The notes: generated by a model not told the origin, from the sequence alone. Shown: positions 8,455 through 18,155, counted from the stretch's first letter. The stretch is 64,000 nt of DNA from Peptoniphilus sp. KCTC 25270 (GCF_021012875.1 NZ_JAJMZJ010000001.1:248001-312000); one strand, 5' to 3'. A program made the numbers and translations.

Positions 8455-9741
8455 ATGAGAATTGGAATAGTAACAGACGTGTCTCAGTTTCGCAGAAAAT
8501 GGCTAGAAGAAGCCATGGCTGAAGAAATGTATCAAACGAATACAGTAAAAGAGATGAAAAAAGTACTGTCAGAATCTTTCGATGTGTTCCATTATGTATT
8601 TGATAAGGACTTGGTAAAAAAATTAAAAGAAGATCAAATTGATTTGGTGTTTAATTTAGCCAATGGTTATAAGAACCACCAAGATCGTGGAGAACTTCCT
8701 GCCTTATTGGATCGGGAAAAGATACCTTATACAGGATCCAATGCTTTGGGACATGGAATTGCCGATGATAAAGAATTGGCCAGTCGTGTTTTAGAAAAAA
8801 ATAACATAGCCACACCAAAAACTTTTGCCATACAATCGGTGTTTGATATTTCTCGTTACCAATTCGATTTTCCTGTTTTGGTAAAACCGAATAATGAAGG
8901 ATCTGGCCGAGGGATTACCAACAAGAGTATTGTTTACAATAAAGAAGATTTACAAAGCCTTTTACAAGAAATGCTAGATTCCTACCAGCCACCTGTTTTG
9001 GTAACAGAGTATATTGATGGAAAAGAGATAACCGTCGGGGCATTGGGAAATGGCGAAGATGTAGAAATTTTGCCAATTTTAGAAATAGATTTTTCGGAAT
9101 TACCAGATGGTGTGGAAAAAATTTATAGTTTCGAAGTAAAACATGATTTTGAAGAGAATACTCACTATTATCTACCAGGCCGCTTTTCGCCAGAGGAAAC
9201 CCAATGTATCCAAAGTACGGCAAAGAAAGTATTTTTATCTTTGGGCCTAAGAGATTATTGTCGAATCGATATGCGTTTCAAAGATGGAATTCCCTACGTA
9301 TTAGAGATTAATTCTTTAGCAGGAATTAATCATGAAAGTTCTGATATTGTAAAAATGTCGGAACACATAGGGATGGATTATTCAGAACTATTGAATCGAA
9401 TTGTGAAATTGGCCATTGATCGATATCATTTGAAGGACGAGGGAAAAGAAGGCAATAGAGATTTACAAAAATTGGCCCAAGAACGAATGGTAGAAAATAT
9501 TCAGGCCCGAGAACAGGATATTGAGGAACACAAAAAAGCGGGAACCCTTCCACAAAAATATTCAGAAAGCTCAGAAATGTACAAGAGCGATGAAACCAAA
9601 ATGAGACTTAGTTCTCTTCATGGCCATTTGGAATCCTTAGTGAGCGCTGTAATTGAGGTTCAAGAGGAAATTTTAAGTCTACAAGAATTTGTTCGCGAAA
9701 TTGAGGAAAATTCTATTGACAAAAATAAAAAGGACGAGTAG
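8455..9741 (+). CDS. ATP-grasp ligase resembling D-Ala-D-Ala ligase, with coiled-coil tail
   Basis: A 428-residue protein. Residues 1-320 have a D-alanine-D-alanine-ligase-like ATP-grasp layout: an N-terminal domain with IPYTGSNALG, the ATP-binding lysine in VLVKPNNEGSGRG, and the metal-binding end YVLEINSLAGI. The last 100 residues are charged and glutamate-rich with a heptad-like pattern, consistent with a coiled coil; ordinary Ddl proteins (about 300-370 residues) lack this. The substrate is unknown; it should join a carboxylate to an amine using ATP. AAAGGA lies upstream of the ATG. Its stop codon is part of the -10 element of the T-box promoter downstream. It probably is not the housekeeping Ddl. 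Confidence 0.75.
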   Translation: MRIGIVTDVSQFRRKWLEEAMAEEMYQTNTVKEMKKVLSESFDVFHYVFDKDLVKKLKEDQIDLVFNLANGYKNHQDRGELPALLDREKIPYTGSNALGHGIADDKELASRVLEKNNIATPKTFAIQSVFDISRYQFDFPVLVKPNNEGSGRGITNKSIVYNKEDLQSLLQEMLDSYQPPVLVTEYIDGKEITVGALGNGEDVEILPILEIDFSELPDGVEKIYSFEVKHDFEENTHYYLPGRFSPEETQCIQSTAKKVFLSLGLRDYCRIDMRFKDGIPYVLEINSLAGINHESSDIVKMSEHIGMDYSELLNRIVKLAIDRYHLKDEGKEGNRDLQKLAQERMVENIQAREQDIEEHKKAGTLPQKYSESSEMYKSDETKMRLSSLHGHLESLVSAVIEVQEEILSLQEFVREIEENSIDKNKKDE

Positions 9742-9744
9742 AAT
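9716..9744 (+). promoter_or_regulatory. Promoter of the trpP T-box transcript
   Basis: TTGACA at 9716-9721 and TAGAAT at 9739-9744 with a 17-base spacer. It lies inside the last codons of the ATP-grasp gene, and the TAG of the -10 box is that gene's stop codon. Confidence 0.75.
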
Positions 9745-9750
9745 ATAGAC

Positions 9751-10014
9751 AATATATCCGATAAAACGTTGATCAGAAGTAAGTAGAGAATGAGTAATTG
9801 GCGTAGAGAGTCGATGGTTGGTGAAAATCGATGCAATCTTATTTTTCGAATGGATCTGTGAGTGCAAGGTGAATAACAGTAGCCGAGACGGTTCTCCCGT
9901 TACAGAGATAGGATATGTTAGTATCTAAAGTTGAGATGTGTCTTTTTATGGGCACAACTAGGATGGCACCGCGAATAACCATTTGCTCCTAAATTGGGGC
10001 AAATGGATTTTTTT
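9751..10014 (+). promoter_or_regulatory. T-box riboswitch, tryptophan specifier
   Basis: A 5' leader with T-box landmarks: an AGAGAG and GGTTGGTG apical part of stem I (near 9805-9822), a specifier loop with GAA-TGG-A-TCT at 9848-9857, a stem III element ACGG...CCGT near 9888-9900, and the T-box core AGGATGGCACCGCG at 9960-9973. The specifier codon UGG (9851-9853) reads tryptophan. The antiterminator bulge UGGC (9964-9967) would pair with a tRNA 3' end having discriminator G, as bacterial tRNA-Trp does. Uncharged tRNA-Trp should stabilise the antiterminator and turn on trpP. The specifier assignment agrees with the downstream transporter. Confidence 0.93.
9979..10014 (+). terminator. T-box terminator
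   Basis: CCATTTGC at 9979-9986 pairs with GCAAATGG ending at 10006, extended by TCC/GGG pairs, followed by a T run to 10014. It competes with the T-box antiterminator. Confidence 0.9.
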
Positions 10015-10042
10015 ATGCCATTAAGAAAAGGAGATATTCAAA

Positions 10043-10564
10043 ATGAAAACAAAAGAATTAGTACACGCAGCAATTTTATTGGCCGTAGGAACTGTATTGC
10101 ATTTAATACCAGGAATTGTAAATGGAGTCAAACCAGATTTCCTATTGGCCTGTATGTTCGTTATTATTATGTTGACGCCAAATTTTAAGATGGCTTTAAC
10201 CGTTGGAGTTGTTGCGGGTGTACTAGCTGCGATTACTACATCTTTTCCAGGGGGACAGATTCCAAATATTTTGGACAAGGTTATTTCAGGAATGTTTGTA
10301 TTGGCTTTAGCAAAAACTTTGTCTATATCTGGACGAAACAGAAGTCTTAGTATTGCAACAAAAGCTTTGATTTTCTTCCTAGGAACGCTATGTAGTGGGG
10401 CGATTTTCCTTGGTTCTGCTTTATTCTTAGTAGGCCTTCCAGGAGGGGCTGGATTTGGAGCTATGTTTGTAGCCATTGTATTACCAACTTCTATTGCAAA
10501 TATTATTTTTGGAACAATCGTAGATCGAATTGTAGCTACCTATAAATCAAAAGTAGTCGCTTAA
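10043..10564 (+). CDS. trpP: Tryptophan transporter TrpP family
   Basis: A 173-residue integral membrane protein with about five hydrophobic segments, close in size and sequence to Bacillus TrpP (YhaG). It has the N-terminal MKTKELV, a KPD motif in the first loop, a [11 protein letters not shown] motif and a late GLPGG. It lies directly behind a T-box with a Trp codon, so expression should rise when tRNA-Trp is uncharged. TrpP proteins resemble ECF S-components in size; the ecfAAT genes follow, but a separate terminator and promoter divide them, so coupling is only a possibility. The ATG has AAGGAGA upstream. Confidence 0.88.
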   Translation: MKTKELVHAAILLAVGTVLHLIPGIVNGVKPDFLLACMFVIIMLTPNFKMALTVGVVAGVLAAITTSFPGGQIPNILDKVISGMFVLALAKTLSISGRNRSLSIATKALIFFLGTLCSGAIFLGSALFLVGLPGGAGFGAMFVAIVLPTSIANIIFGTIVDRIVATYKSKVVA

Positions 10565-10570
10565 ACAATC

Positions 10571-10610
10571 GGATGGAAAAATCTCCTCAGATTTTCCATC
10601 CTTTTTTTTG
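10571..10610 (+). terminator. Terminator of trpP
   Basis: GGATGGAAAAATC and GATTTTCCATCC form a long stem with a six-base loop, followed by eight T residues. Confidence 0.9.
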
Positions 10611-10637
10611 AAAAAAAGATCCAATCCTTTGAAACTA

Positions 10638-10666
10638 TTGAGAGGAAGGGATTGTTGTGATATAGT
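10638..10666 (+). promoter_or_regulatory. Promoter of the ecf operon
   Basis: TTGAGA at 10638-10643 and TATAGT at 10661-10666 with a 17-base spacer, about 47 bases before the ecfA1 start codon. Confidence 0.6.
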
Positions 10667-10712
10667 TAAAAGGTTAAAAAAGAAAAAATTCTCTTATGTA
10701 AAGGAGATTCAA

Positions 10713-11555
10713 ATGATAGAAATAAAAAATGTCGTATATCGTTATGAATCCGCGGATGAGGATCAACTCCCAGCGATTAATGATTTGTCTTTGAATATAG
10801 AAAAAGGCGAATTTTTGGCTATTTTAGGGCATAATGGAAGTGGAAAATCTACTTTGGCCAAATGTCTAAATGGTTTGTTGATTCCTTCGGAAGGGGAAAT
10901 TCTCATTGACGGAATGAGTACAAGTAGTGAGGAAGAAATTTGGTCCATTCGAGAAAAAGCGGGAATGGTATTTCAGAATCCAGACAATCAGATTGTTGCT
11001 ACAGTAGTAGAGGAAGATGTAGCCTTTGGGGCAGAAAATTTAGGCGTTCCTAGTAAAGAACTTAGAGAACGAGTGGATTGGGCTTTGGACGTAGTTGGAA
11101 TGACGGAGTATGTAAAACATGCTCCCCATCAATTAAGTGGTGGACAAAAACAAAGGGTTGCCATTGCGGGAATTTTAGCTATGAATCCAGATTATATTAT
11201 TTTGGACGAACCGACAGCCATGTTGGACCCAAATGGCCGTAAGGAAGTTATGGAAACCATAATGAAGTTAAATCGGGAACAAAATAAGACCATTATTTTG
11301 ATTACCCATTATATGGACGAGGCTGTAAAAGCAGACCGTGTTGTCGTTATGGAAAAAGGACATCCTATTTTAGATGGAGCACCAAGGGAAGTCTTTCCTC
11401 AAGTGGATTCCATTAAAAAAATTGGATTGGACGTTCCTCAAGTAACAGAAATGGCCTATCGATTGAAAGAAAAAGGAATTCCTATGGATACGAAGGTTTT
11501 GAATAGAGAGGAGTTCGTGGAAGAATTATGTCGCGTCTTAGCATTCGAAATATAA
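10713..11555 (+). CDS. ecfA1: ECF transporter ATPase EcfA1
   Basis: One of two ATPases that power energy-coupling-factor vitamin transporters. The 280-residue protein shows Walker [10 protein letters not shown], the Q-loop region [11 protein letters not shown] typical of EcfA1, signature LSGGQKQR, Walker B YIILDEP and a switch histidine in LITHYMDE. I chose the ATG at 10713 because AAGGAG lies six bases upstream; the longer frame from 10608 starts inside the preceding terminator. It overlaps ecfA2 by 28 bases. The module likely serves several substrate-binding S-components encoded elsewhere. Confidence 0.95.
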   Translation: MIEIKNVVYRYESADEDQLPAINDLSLNIEKGEFLAILGHNGSGKSTLAKCLNGLLIPSEGEILIDGMSTSSEEEIWSIREKAGMVFQNPDNQIVATVVEEDVAFGAENLGVPSKELRERVDWALDVVGMTEYVKHAPHQLSGGQKQRVAIAGILAMNPDYIILDEPTAMLDPNGRKEVMETIMKLNREQNKTIILITHYMDEAVKADRVVVMEKGHPILDGAPREVFPQVDSIKKIGLDVPQVTEMAYRLKEKGIPMDTKVLNREEFVEELCRVLAFEI

Positions 11556-12394
11556 ATTACATCTATAATGAAGGACTCCCTTTTGCTAAGCAAGCGTTAA
11601 AAGATGTGAGCTTGGAAATTGAAGCAGGAGAATTTGTGGGCCTAATTGGTCATACGGGAAGTGGAAAATCCACTTTGATCCAGCACTTAAATGGATTGAT
11701 TCAACCAACCTCTGGGGAAATTTTAGTAGATGGTGTAAATTATCATAAAGAACAGAAAAAACTTTCCATTTTGCGGCAAAAAGTGGGACTAGTATTTCAA
11801 TATCCAGAGTATCAATTGTTTGAAGAGACCGTAATCAAAGATATTGCTTATGGCCCCTCTAATTTGGGATTATCAGAAGAAGAAATCCAATATCGTGTTC
11901 GAGAAGCCATGGAACAGGTTGGGTTGGATATAGAAAAAGTAGGGGAAAAATCTCCCTTTGAATTATCGGGTGGACAAAAACGTCGGGTTGCCATTGCAGG
12001 AATTTTGGCCATGAAGCCAGAGATTCTTGTGTTGGATGAGCCAACAGCAGGATTGGATCCCCATGGTTCCAAAGAAATTTTGGAAGAAATCAAAAGTATT
12101 TTTGAGGGCGGGGACACGACCATTATCCTTGTAAGTCATAGTATGGAAGAAATTGCCCGTTTGGCTACAAGAATGGTTGTAATGGACCATGGACAAATTG
12201 TTATGGACGGAAAGCCCAGAGATATTTTCAAAGAAGAAGAAAAGCTCATTGAAATAGGATTGGGCGTACCACAAGTACGAAGTGCCATGGGACGTTTGAA
12301 AGATTTGGGGTTAAATGTAAACGAAGATTGCATCACTGTAGAAGAGGCAGTGGAAGAATTGTATAGATATTGGGAGGGGAATAAAAATGTTTAA
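11528..12394 (+). CDS. ecfA2: ECF transporter ATPase EcfA2
   Basis: Second ATPase of the ECF module, 288 residues. Walker A is GHTGSGKST, the Q-loop region reads [14 protein letters not shown] (the YP-E-QLF form separates EcfA2 from EcfA1), the signature is LSGGQKRR and Walker B ends in LVLDEP. It overlaps ecfA1 at its start and ecfT by eight bases at its end, so the three subunits are probably translated in step. The ribosome-binding site is weak, consistent with coupling. Confidence 0.95.
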   Translation: MSRLSIRNINYIYNEGLPFAKQALKDVSLEIEAGEFVGLIGHTGSGKSTLIQHLNGLIQPTSGEILVDGVNYHKEQKKLSILRQKVGLVFQYPEYQLFEETVIKDIAYGPSNLGLSEEEIQYRVREAMEQVGLDIEKVGEKSPFELSGGQKRRVAIAGILAMKPEILVLDEPTAGLDPHGSKEILEEIKSIFEGGDTTIILVSHSMEEIARLATRMVVMDHGQIVMDGKPRDIFKEEEKLIEIGLGVPQVRSAMGRLKDLGLNVNEDCITVEEAVEELYRYWEGNKNV

Positions 12395-13193
12395 AGATAT
12401 TACCATTGGGCAATATTTTCCCGCCGATACAGCGGTTCATCGATTGGATCCTCGTTTTAAGATAACGTTGATGTTCTTCTTTATTATTAGTTTGTTTTTT
12501 ATTAACTCTTTTTCGCCCTATATTTTGATTGTATTGTGGTTGATTTTAGTAATAAAGAAATCAGAGATTCCAATGGATATGATGATTCGTGGAATCAAGC
12601 CGTTAAAGTGGATTATTATTATTACGGTAATTATGAATATTTTCTTCATTCCCGGAGAAGTAATATTTGAATACTCCTTTATAAGCATTACCAAAGAAGG
12701 GGTTCGACAGGCAATTTTTATGGCCATTCGCTTGGTGTTATTGGTATTGGGAACTTCTTTGTTGACTTTAACAACAAGTCCGATTGAATTGACAGAAGGG
12801 ATTGAAAAACTTCTTTCTCCTTTGAAAAAAATTGGATTCCCTGCCCATGCCATTGCCATGATGATGACCATTGCTTTGCGATTTATTCCGACTTTAATTG
12901 AAGAAGCGGACAAAATTATGAAAGCACAAATGGCCCGTGGAGCCGATTTCGAAAGTGGAAACCTTTTGAGTCGAGCAAAGAATTTGGTTCCTCTTATGGT
13001 ACCTCTTTTCATTAATGCCCTTCGCCGGGCGGACGATTTGGCTAACGCTATGGAAGCTCGTTGCTATCGAGGAGAGGGAAATCGAACTCGTTTGAATGAA
13101 TTGGTAATTACAAATACCGACCGAAAAATATTTATTATAAATACCATTTTCTTCGTCTTAGTTTGTGCCACAAGATTCATTCCGCTGCCATGA
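12387..13193 (+). CDS. ecfT: ECF transporter transmembrane subunit EcfT
   Basis: The 268-residue membrane scaffold that joins the two ATPases to an S-component. Hydrophobic segments fill residues 25-125 and the C-terminus. The two coupling-helix arginine motifs are present: ARGADF (near residue 192) and EARCYRG (near residue 223). The start ATG lies within the end of ecfA2 after GGAGGGG. The stop codon overlaps the truA start in an ATGA arrangement. Confidence 0.95.
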   Translation: MFKDITIGQYFPADTAVHRLDPRFKITLMFFFIISLFFINSFSPYILIVLWLILVIKKSEIPMDMMIRGIKPLKWIIIITVIMNIFFIPGEVIFEYSFISITKEGVRQAIFMAIRLVLLVLGTSLLTLTTSPIELTEGIEKLLSPLKKIGFPAHAIAMMMTIALRFIPTLIEEADKIMKAQMARGADFESGNLLSRAKNLVPLMVPLFINALRRADDLANAMEARCYRGEGNRTRLNELVITNTDRKIFIINTIFFVLVCATRFIPLP

Positions 13194-13927
13194 AAAATAT
13201 TTTAATTACCATTGCCTATACGGGGACCAAATTCCATGGCTATCAAGACCAGCCAGGTTTGAGAACCGTAGAAGGGACAATAAAAGAAGCTTTAGAAAAA
13301 GTTTTTCATGAAAAAATAAAACTACATTCTGCCGGAAGAACCGATGCCGGGGTTCACGCATTGGGGCAACTGGCCAATTTCAAATGCCACTGTAAAATTG
13401 ATTTGGGAAATTTGCCTAAGGTAATTAACTATCATTTGCCAGAGGATGTGTCCGTTATTTTGGCTCAGGAAGTGGATATGGATTTCCACTCTCGGTATCG
13501 TGCCAAACGAAAACATTACCGTTATAAAATCTATAACGAACGGAATCGAAACGGACTGTATGCCAATCGGATGGCCCATTGTGGTTATCCTTTAGACGTA
13601 GAGCGGATGAAAAGAGCTTTAATGAAGATTCAAGGAGAACATAATTTTGCGGCCTTTGAAGGACGAGATGCCTCTCCGGCAAATCCCGTTCGAACCATTG
13701 ATAAAATTGAAATTCGCCAAGAAGGAAGCCATATTATTGCAGATTTTTATGGAATGAGTTTTTTGAAAAATCAAATTCGAATTATTATGGGAACCGCCAT
13801 GGAAATTGGACGAGGTTTGAAGGAGGAAGACGCTTTGTATAAGGCAACTTTAACCGGAAAAAGAGAAGATTTAGGTCATACGGCAGATCCTTCGGGACTC
13901 TACCTTATGGAAATTGAATATTTATAA
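13190..13927 (+). CDS. truA: tRNA pseudouridine synthase A
   Basis: Converts uridines 38-40 of tRNA anticodon stem-loops to pseudouridine. The 245-residue protein has the catalytic aspartate in AGRTDAGVHA (near residue 52), RAKRKHYRY, and the C-terminal F-x-NQIR segment. I chose the ATG at 13190, which overlaps the ecfT stop as ATGA; this start matches the family N-terminus, whereas 13163 adds nine unrelated residues. The order ecfA1-ecfA2-ecfT-truA is the common Firmicutes order, here detached from the ribosomal-protein cluster that usually surrounds it. Confidence 0.95.
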   Translation: MKNILITIAYTGTKFHGYQDQPGLRTVEGTIKEALEKVFHEKIKLHSAGRTDAGVHALGQLANFKCHCKIDLGNLPKVINYHLPEDVSVILAQEVDMDFHSRYRAKRKHYRYKIYNERNRNGLYANRMAHCGYPLDVERMKRALMKIQGEHNFAAFEGRDASPANPVRTIDKIEIRQEGSHIIADFYGMSFLKNQIRIIMGTAMEIGRGLKEEDALYKATLTGKREDLGHTADPSGLYLMEIEYL

Positions 13928-13954
13928 AAAAGCGCTCTTCGGGGCGTTTTTTTT
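13928..13954 (+). terminator. Terminator after truA
   Basis: CGCTC and GGGCG enclose a TTCG tetraloop, with an outer A-run/T-run pairing. Confidence 0.8.
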
Positions 13955-14033
13955 GCATAAGATTTTTTGATATAATTATGCTATCATGGTTAGAGGTACG
14001 TAGGAAAAGAGAACCCAAGGGGGTTAGAAATAG

Positions 14034-15236
14034 ATGGAAAAATTTATACCGGTTTTATTAGGAACGGACATTAACGCTTACGGTTTGGCTCGGTGCTTTC
14101 ATAAATACTATGGAATGCATTCCCATGCTTTTGGATATAAGGCTTTAACCGATACAGCAAAAAGTAAAATTGTAGATGTACATGTGGTAGAGGATTTCGA
14201 GACTCAAGAAGTTTTTGAAAAAGCACTCATTGATTTTGCCTTGGAGCATAAGGAAGAGACGCTTTTGTTAATATCTTGTTCTGATGGTTATACCAAATTG
14301 TTATCCCATGGGAAAGATGCGCTGAAACCGTATTATCGTTTCAATGTGGTGGATCCAGATTTGCAGTACCAATTGGAAGACAAAATTTCTTTTTACGCTT
14401 TGTGCGAAGAAAAGGGATTGCCCTGTCCAAAAACAAGAGTGTTGACGGGGCCGGAAAAAGTAGAGGATTGGGATGTATTTTCCTATCCCGTTGTTCTAAA
14501 ACCAAACGACAGCATTTCTTATTTGCATCTCCACTTCCCTGAAAAGAAAAAAGCCTATATCTTACATTCAGAAGAAGAATTGGCAGAAGCTTTGAAACAT
14601 ATTTATGAGGCGGGATATAAAGCGGAAATGCTTTTGCAAGATTATATTCCTGGCGGAACGGATCGCATGGCAGTGTTAAACACTTACTCCAATCAAAAGG
14701 GGGAAGTGAAGATGATGTCTTATGGGCGCTGCTTATTGGATGAGGTTTTACCAGCAAATATTGGGAACTATAACGCCTTAGTAACAGAAGATGCACCAGA
14801 GCTTTATGAGGTGTATAAAGGGTTTTTGGAAGAAATTGGATACGTTGGATTTGGGAATTTTGATCTAAAATATGACGTTCGTGATGGTCAATACAAAGTA
14901 TTTGAAATGAATTTACGCCAAGGCCGTTCTTCTTTTTATATGGCTGCAGGTGGTTTGAATTATGTAGAATTTTTTGTAAAAGATATGTTGCATTTAGAAA
15001 GTGAAGGAATTCATCTTCATAAAGAACAAGGGTTGTGGCTCTATTGTGATCCTTACGTATTGAAAAAATACGTAGCAGAGGGAGACAAAGAATACGCAAA
15101 ACAATTGTTGAAAAAAGGGTTTACTATGACTTTGGATTATGAAGGGGATCGCTCCTTGGCCCGTAAGTTGGCGGTTTGGAGACGTAGGATTTCGACGATT
15201 AAATACTATCCCATGTATTTCAAAGAGGAAGAGTAA
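14034..15236 (+). CDS. ATP-grasp ligase similar to D-aspartate ligase
   Basis: A 400-residue ATP-grasp protein whose N-terminus (FIPVLLGTDINAYGLAR), CSDGY segment and SYPVVLKP segment resemble the D-aspartate ligase of Enterococcus faecium, which adds D-Asp to the lysine side chain of the peptidoglycan precursor. The metal-binding end FEMNLRQGRSS is present near residue 305. I infer a role in the interpeptide bridge, possibly D-Asp or another D-amino acid; the substrate is not proven by sequence. It has AAGGGGG upstream and a TATAAT at 13971-13976. The TtcA-like gene begins 17 bases downstream. Confidence 0.7.
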   Translation: MEKFIPVLLGTDINAYGLARCFHKYYGMHSHAFGYKALTDTAKSKIVDVHVVEDFETQEVFEKALIDFALEHKEETLLLISCSDGYTKLLSHGKDALKPYYRFNVVDPDLQYQLEDKISFYALCEEKGLPCPKTRVLTGPEKVEDWDVFSYPVVLKPNDSISYLHLHFPEKKKAYILHSEEELAEALKHIYEAGYKAEMLLQDYIPGGTDRMAVLNTYSNQKGEVKMMSYGRCLLDEVLPANIGNYNALVTEDAPELYEVYKGFLEEIGYVGFGNFDLKYDVRDGQYKVFEMNLRQGRSSFYMAAGGLNYVEFFVKDMLHLESEGIHLHKEQGLWLYCDPYVLKKYVAEGDKEYAKQLLKKGFTMTLDYEGDRSLARKLAVWRRRISTIKYYPMYFKEEE

Positions 15237-15253
15237 GCTTAGAAGGGAAACGG

Positions 15254-16078
15254 ATGGACAGAATTAAGGAAATTGAGAGAAGCATTATAAAAAGCTATCG
15301 CAAGGATATTTGGAAGCGATTTGTAAAAGGAATTAATGATTATGAAATGATAGAAGAGGGAGATAAAATTGCCATTGCCATAAGCGGTGGAAAGGATTCT
15401 CTTCTATTGGCAAAACTTTTCCAGGAGTTATTGCGCCACGGGAAAAAAGATTTTTCTCTAGAATTTATTTGTATGAATCCAGGGTATCGGCCAGATATTG
15501 TGGAACAAATTCAGTACAATGCAAAGGATTTGGGAATTCCTATGAAGATGTATGACGCTCCTGTATTCCGTGTAGCAGAAGAAATGGGTGGCGATCGTCC
15601 CTGCTATATGTGCGCGAGAATGCGCCGAGGTAGTTTGTATGATAAGGCAAAACAACTAGGTTGCAACAAATTGGCCTTGGGACATCATGCAGACGATGTA
15701 ATTGAAACCATTTTAATGAATGTATTGTTTGGCGGAAATTATAAGACCATGATGCCAAAACTTCATTCGACAAATTTTGAGGGAATGGAATTGATTCGCC
15801 CTATGGTGTTTATTCGAGAAGATGACATTCGTCGTTGGGTAAAATACAATGGCATCAATCCCATTGATTGCGCTTGTACCGTTACGGAAAAGAAAAACGT
15901 TGGGGCAAGGGTGTATGTAAAGAATTTGATTCAAGAGGTGAAAAAAACCAATCCAAATGTGGAAATGTCCATTTATCGTTCCGCTGAGAATGTAGAAATG
16001 GGAGCTATTTTAGGGTATAAGGATAGCCAAGGAGTACATCATAGCTTTTTGGAAACGTATGGAAAGGAAGAGGAATGA
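15254..16078 (+). CDS. TtcA-like tRNA-thiolation ATPase
   Basis: A 274-residue PP-loop protein of the TtcA/TtuA family. It has the ATP pyrophosphatase motif SGGKDS near residue 45, the C-x2-C pair in [10 protein letters not shown] near residue 118, the GHHADD motif, and a third cysteine region IDCAC. TtcA proteins use an iron-sulfur cluster to thiolate tRNA, for example C32. The family fits, but the exact tRNA position is not deducible. The stop codon overlaps the exoA start (ATGA). Confidence 0.85.
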   Translation: MDRIKEIERSIIKSYRKDIWKRFVKGINDYEMIEEGDKIAIAISGGKDSLLLAKLFQELLRHGKKDFSLEFICMNPGYRPDIVEQIQYNAKDLGIPMKMYDAPVFRVAEEMGGDRPCYMCARMRRGSLYDKAKQLGCNKLALGHHADDVIETILMNVLFGGNYKTMMPKLHSTNFEGMELIRPMVFIREDDIRRWVKYNGINPIDCACTVTEKKNVGARVYVKNLIQEVKKTNPNVEMSIYRSAENVEMGAILGYKDSQGVHHSFLETYGKEEE

Positions 16079-16827
16079 AATTAGTTTCGTGGAATGTAAA
16101 CGGGATTCGTGCCGCCCTAAAGAAAGGGTTCATGGATTTCTTTCAAGAAATAGATGCAGATATTTTCTGTTTGCAAGAGATTAAATTATCTGAAGGCCAA
16201 TTGGAATTGGATTTAGAAGGTTATTATCAATACTGGAATTACGCAGAGAAAAAAGGATATAGCGGAACCGCTGTATTTTCCAAAATCGAGCCTATTGACG
16301 TTCAATATGGTTTAGGTATTGAGGAACACGATAGCGAAGGTCGTGTCATCACTTGTGAATTTGAAGAATTTTTCTTGGTTACTTGTTATACGCCAAATTC
16401 CAAAAGAGAATTGGAAAGATTGGAATATCGAATGGTATGGGAAGATGCCTTCCGAGAATATTTGTTAATGTTAGACCAAGTAAAACCGGTAATTCTTTGT
16501 GGGGATTTGAATGTAGCTCATCAAGAAATTGACTTAAAAAATCCAAAAACCAATCGCAGAAACGCAGGATTTACCGATGAAGAAAGAGGACGTTTTACCA
16601 CATTATTGGACTCTGGATTTACCGACAGTTTTCGCCACTATTATCCAGATGCAGAGGGAGAATACTCTTGGTGGAGCTATATGAGAAAAGCTAGAGAAAA
16701 CAACGCAGGGTGGCGTATTGATTATTTTGTGGTTTCGGATCGTTTTATAGAAGAAACAAAGGATGCAAAGATCCATCAAGATATTTATGGTTCGGATCAT
16801 TGTCCCGTTTCTTTGGAACTTTTTTAA
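16075..16827 (+). CDS. exoA: Exodeoxyribonuclease III
   Basis: AP endonuclease and 3'-5' exonuclease for base excision repair. The 250-residue protein shows the family motifs in order: [15 protein letters not shown] with the metal-binding glutamate near residue 37, [16 protein letters not shown] near residue 142, WWSYM, WRIDYF and GSDHCPV with the catalytic histidine near the C-terminus. It is coupled by ATGA overlap to the TtcA-like gene. No terminator is evident; a promoter for the next gene follows. Confidence 0.95.
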   Translation: MKLVSWNVNGIRAALKKGFMDFFQEIDADIFCLQEIKLSEGQLELDLEGYYQYWNYAEKKGYSGTAVFSKIEPIDVQYGLGIEEHDSEGRVITCEFEEFFLVTCYTPNSKRELERLEYRMVWEDAFREYLLMLDQVKPVILCGDLNVAHQEIDLKNPKTNRRNAGFTDEERGRFTTLLDSGFTDSFRHYYPDAEGEYSWWSYMRKARENNAGWRIDYFVVSDRFIEETKDAKIHQDIYGSDHCPVSLELF

Positions 16828-16860
16828 TGATAAAAACTAGAAAAGTATTCTTTGAACCTA

Positions 16861-16889
16861 TTGAAAATACTTGAAATATTCGATACAAT
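16861..16889 (+). promoter_or_regulatory. Promoter of the flavodiiron gene
   Basis: TTGAAA at 16861-16866 and TACAAT at 16884-16889 with a 17-base spacer. Confidence 0.7.
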
Positions 16890-16945
16890 TAAGGTTGAGA
16901 AGAAAGGCATTAAAATTTTATAGATTGTAAATTTTAGGAGGAAGT

Positions 16946-18151
16946 ATGCCAAATACTAGATCAGTACAAATCAATGATCATTTGCATTATATTGGCGTAA
17001 ATGACAGATATACGCATTTGTTTGAATCCATGTGGCCGTTGCCAGATGGAATTAGCTATAACTCTTATTTGTTGGATGGAGGAACAAAAACTTGCTTGAT
17101 TGACTGTGTAAGGGTTCATTCTGTGAATGAATTTATGCGTAAGTTAGATGAAGTATTACAAGGAAGACCATTGGATTACGTTGTAGTAAACCATATGGAA
17201 CCAGACCATACTTCTTCTTTACGTACAATTAAGGATTTGTTCCCAGATGTAAAAATCATTACAAGCAAAAAAGCCGTGAGCTTTTTGGAACATTATTACG
17301 ACATTGAAGAAGATTTGATTATTGTTGGAGACGGAGAAAAATTCGACATTGGAAAAACGTCTTTAACATTCTACGCGACTCCAATGGTTCACTGGCCAGA
17401 GTCTCAAGTTTGTTTCGAAGAATCTACAGGAACTTTGTTTAGTCAAGATGCCTTTGGTGGATTTGGTACCTTAGACGGCGCTATTTTTGACGATCAAATC
17501 AACTGGGAATTCTATTTAGATGAAACCACTCGTTACTATACGAATATCGTTGGTAAATACAGCGTTCAAGTGCAACGAGCTTTGAAAAAATTGGCAGGAT
17601 TAGACATTAAAATGATTTGTCCTGACCACGGTCCTGTTTGGCGCGACAATCCTGGAAAAATTGTGGAATTGTACGATGCATTAAGCAAACAAGAAACAAA
17701 AGATGGCGTTGTAATTATTTACGGTTCTATGTATGGAAATACAGAGATGATGGCAGAGGCGATTGCTCGCTCTTTAGCAGCAGAAGGTATCCGCGACATT
17801 CGTATTCGCGATATCTCTAAGACACACTTGTCTTATTTAATCGCGGAAACTTGGAACTATAAAGGGATTATCTTAGGATGTCCAACTTATAATGTAGGTT
17901 TGTTCCCACCAATGGGAAATTTAATCCAAACCTTAGAAAAACAAAAAATGAAAAACCATATCTTAGGTACTTTCACCAACTACAGTTGGGGTGGAGGAGC
18001 TGAAAAGAAAATGGCAGAATTTGGAGAAAAATCTGGATGGGAAGTTTTAGAAACTTCTGTGGATGTAATGGGTGCACCAAAACAAGAAGATTTGGATTGT
18101 TGTGCTCAATTGGGTCGTGAAATGGCCGCAGCTCTTAAAAACTCTAGATAA
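16946..18151 (+). CDS. Flavodiiron protein (oxygen/NO reductase)
   Basis: A 401-residue cytoplasmic A-type flavodiiron protein: a metallo-beta-lactamase-like diiron domain (residues 1-250) followed by a flavodoxin domain (about 253-400) with GSMYGNTE as FMN-phosphate loop. Diiron ligands are visible as H83-x-E85-x-D87-H88 and later DAFG and CPDHGP. These enzymes reduce O2 to water or NO to N2O and protect anaerobes. AGGAGG precedes the ATG. The CoA-transferase genes follow after a stem-loop with no T run, so read-through is possible. Confidence 0.94.
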   Translation: MPNTRSVQINDHLHYIGVNDRYTHLFESMWPLPDGISYNSYLLDGGTKTCLIDCVRVHSVNEFMRKLDEVLQGRPLDYVVVNHMEPDHTSSLRTIKDLFPDVKIITSKKAVSFLEHYYDIEEDLIIVGDGEKFDIGKTSLTFYATPMVHWPESQVCFEESTGTLFSQDAFGGFGTLDGAIFDDQINWEFYLDETTRYYTNIVGKYSVQVQRALKKLAGLDIKMICPDHGPVWRDNPGKIVELYDALSKQETKDGVVIIYGSMYGNTEMMAEAIARSLAAEGIRDIRIRDISKTHLSYLIAETWNYKGIILGCPTYNVGLFPPMGNLIQTLEKQKMKNHILGTFTNYSWGGGAEKKMAEFGEKSGWEVLETSVDVMGAPKQEDLDCCAQLGREMAAALKNSR

Positions 18152-18155
18152 AGCT

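Noticed and set aside
10608-10712. Longer ecfA1 start
   Set aside because: It begins in the trpP terminator; the ATG at 10713 has AAGGAG and matches the family.
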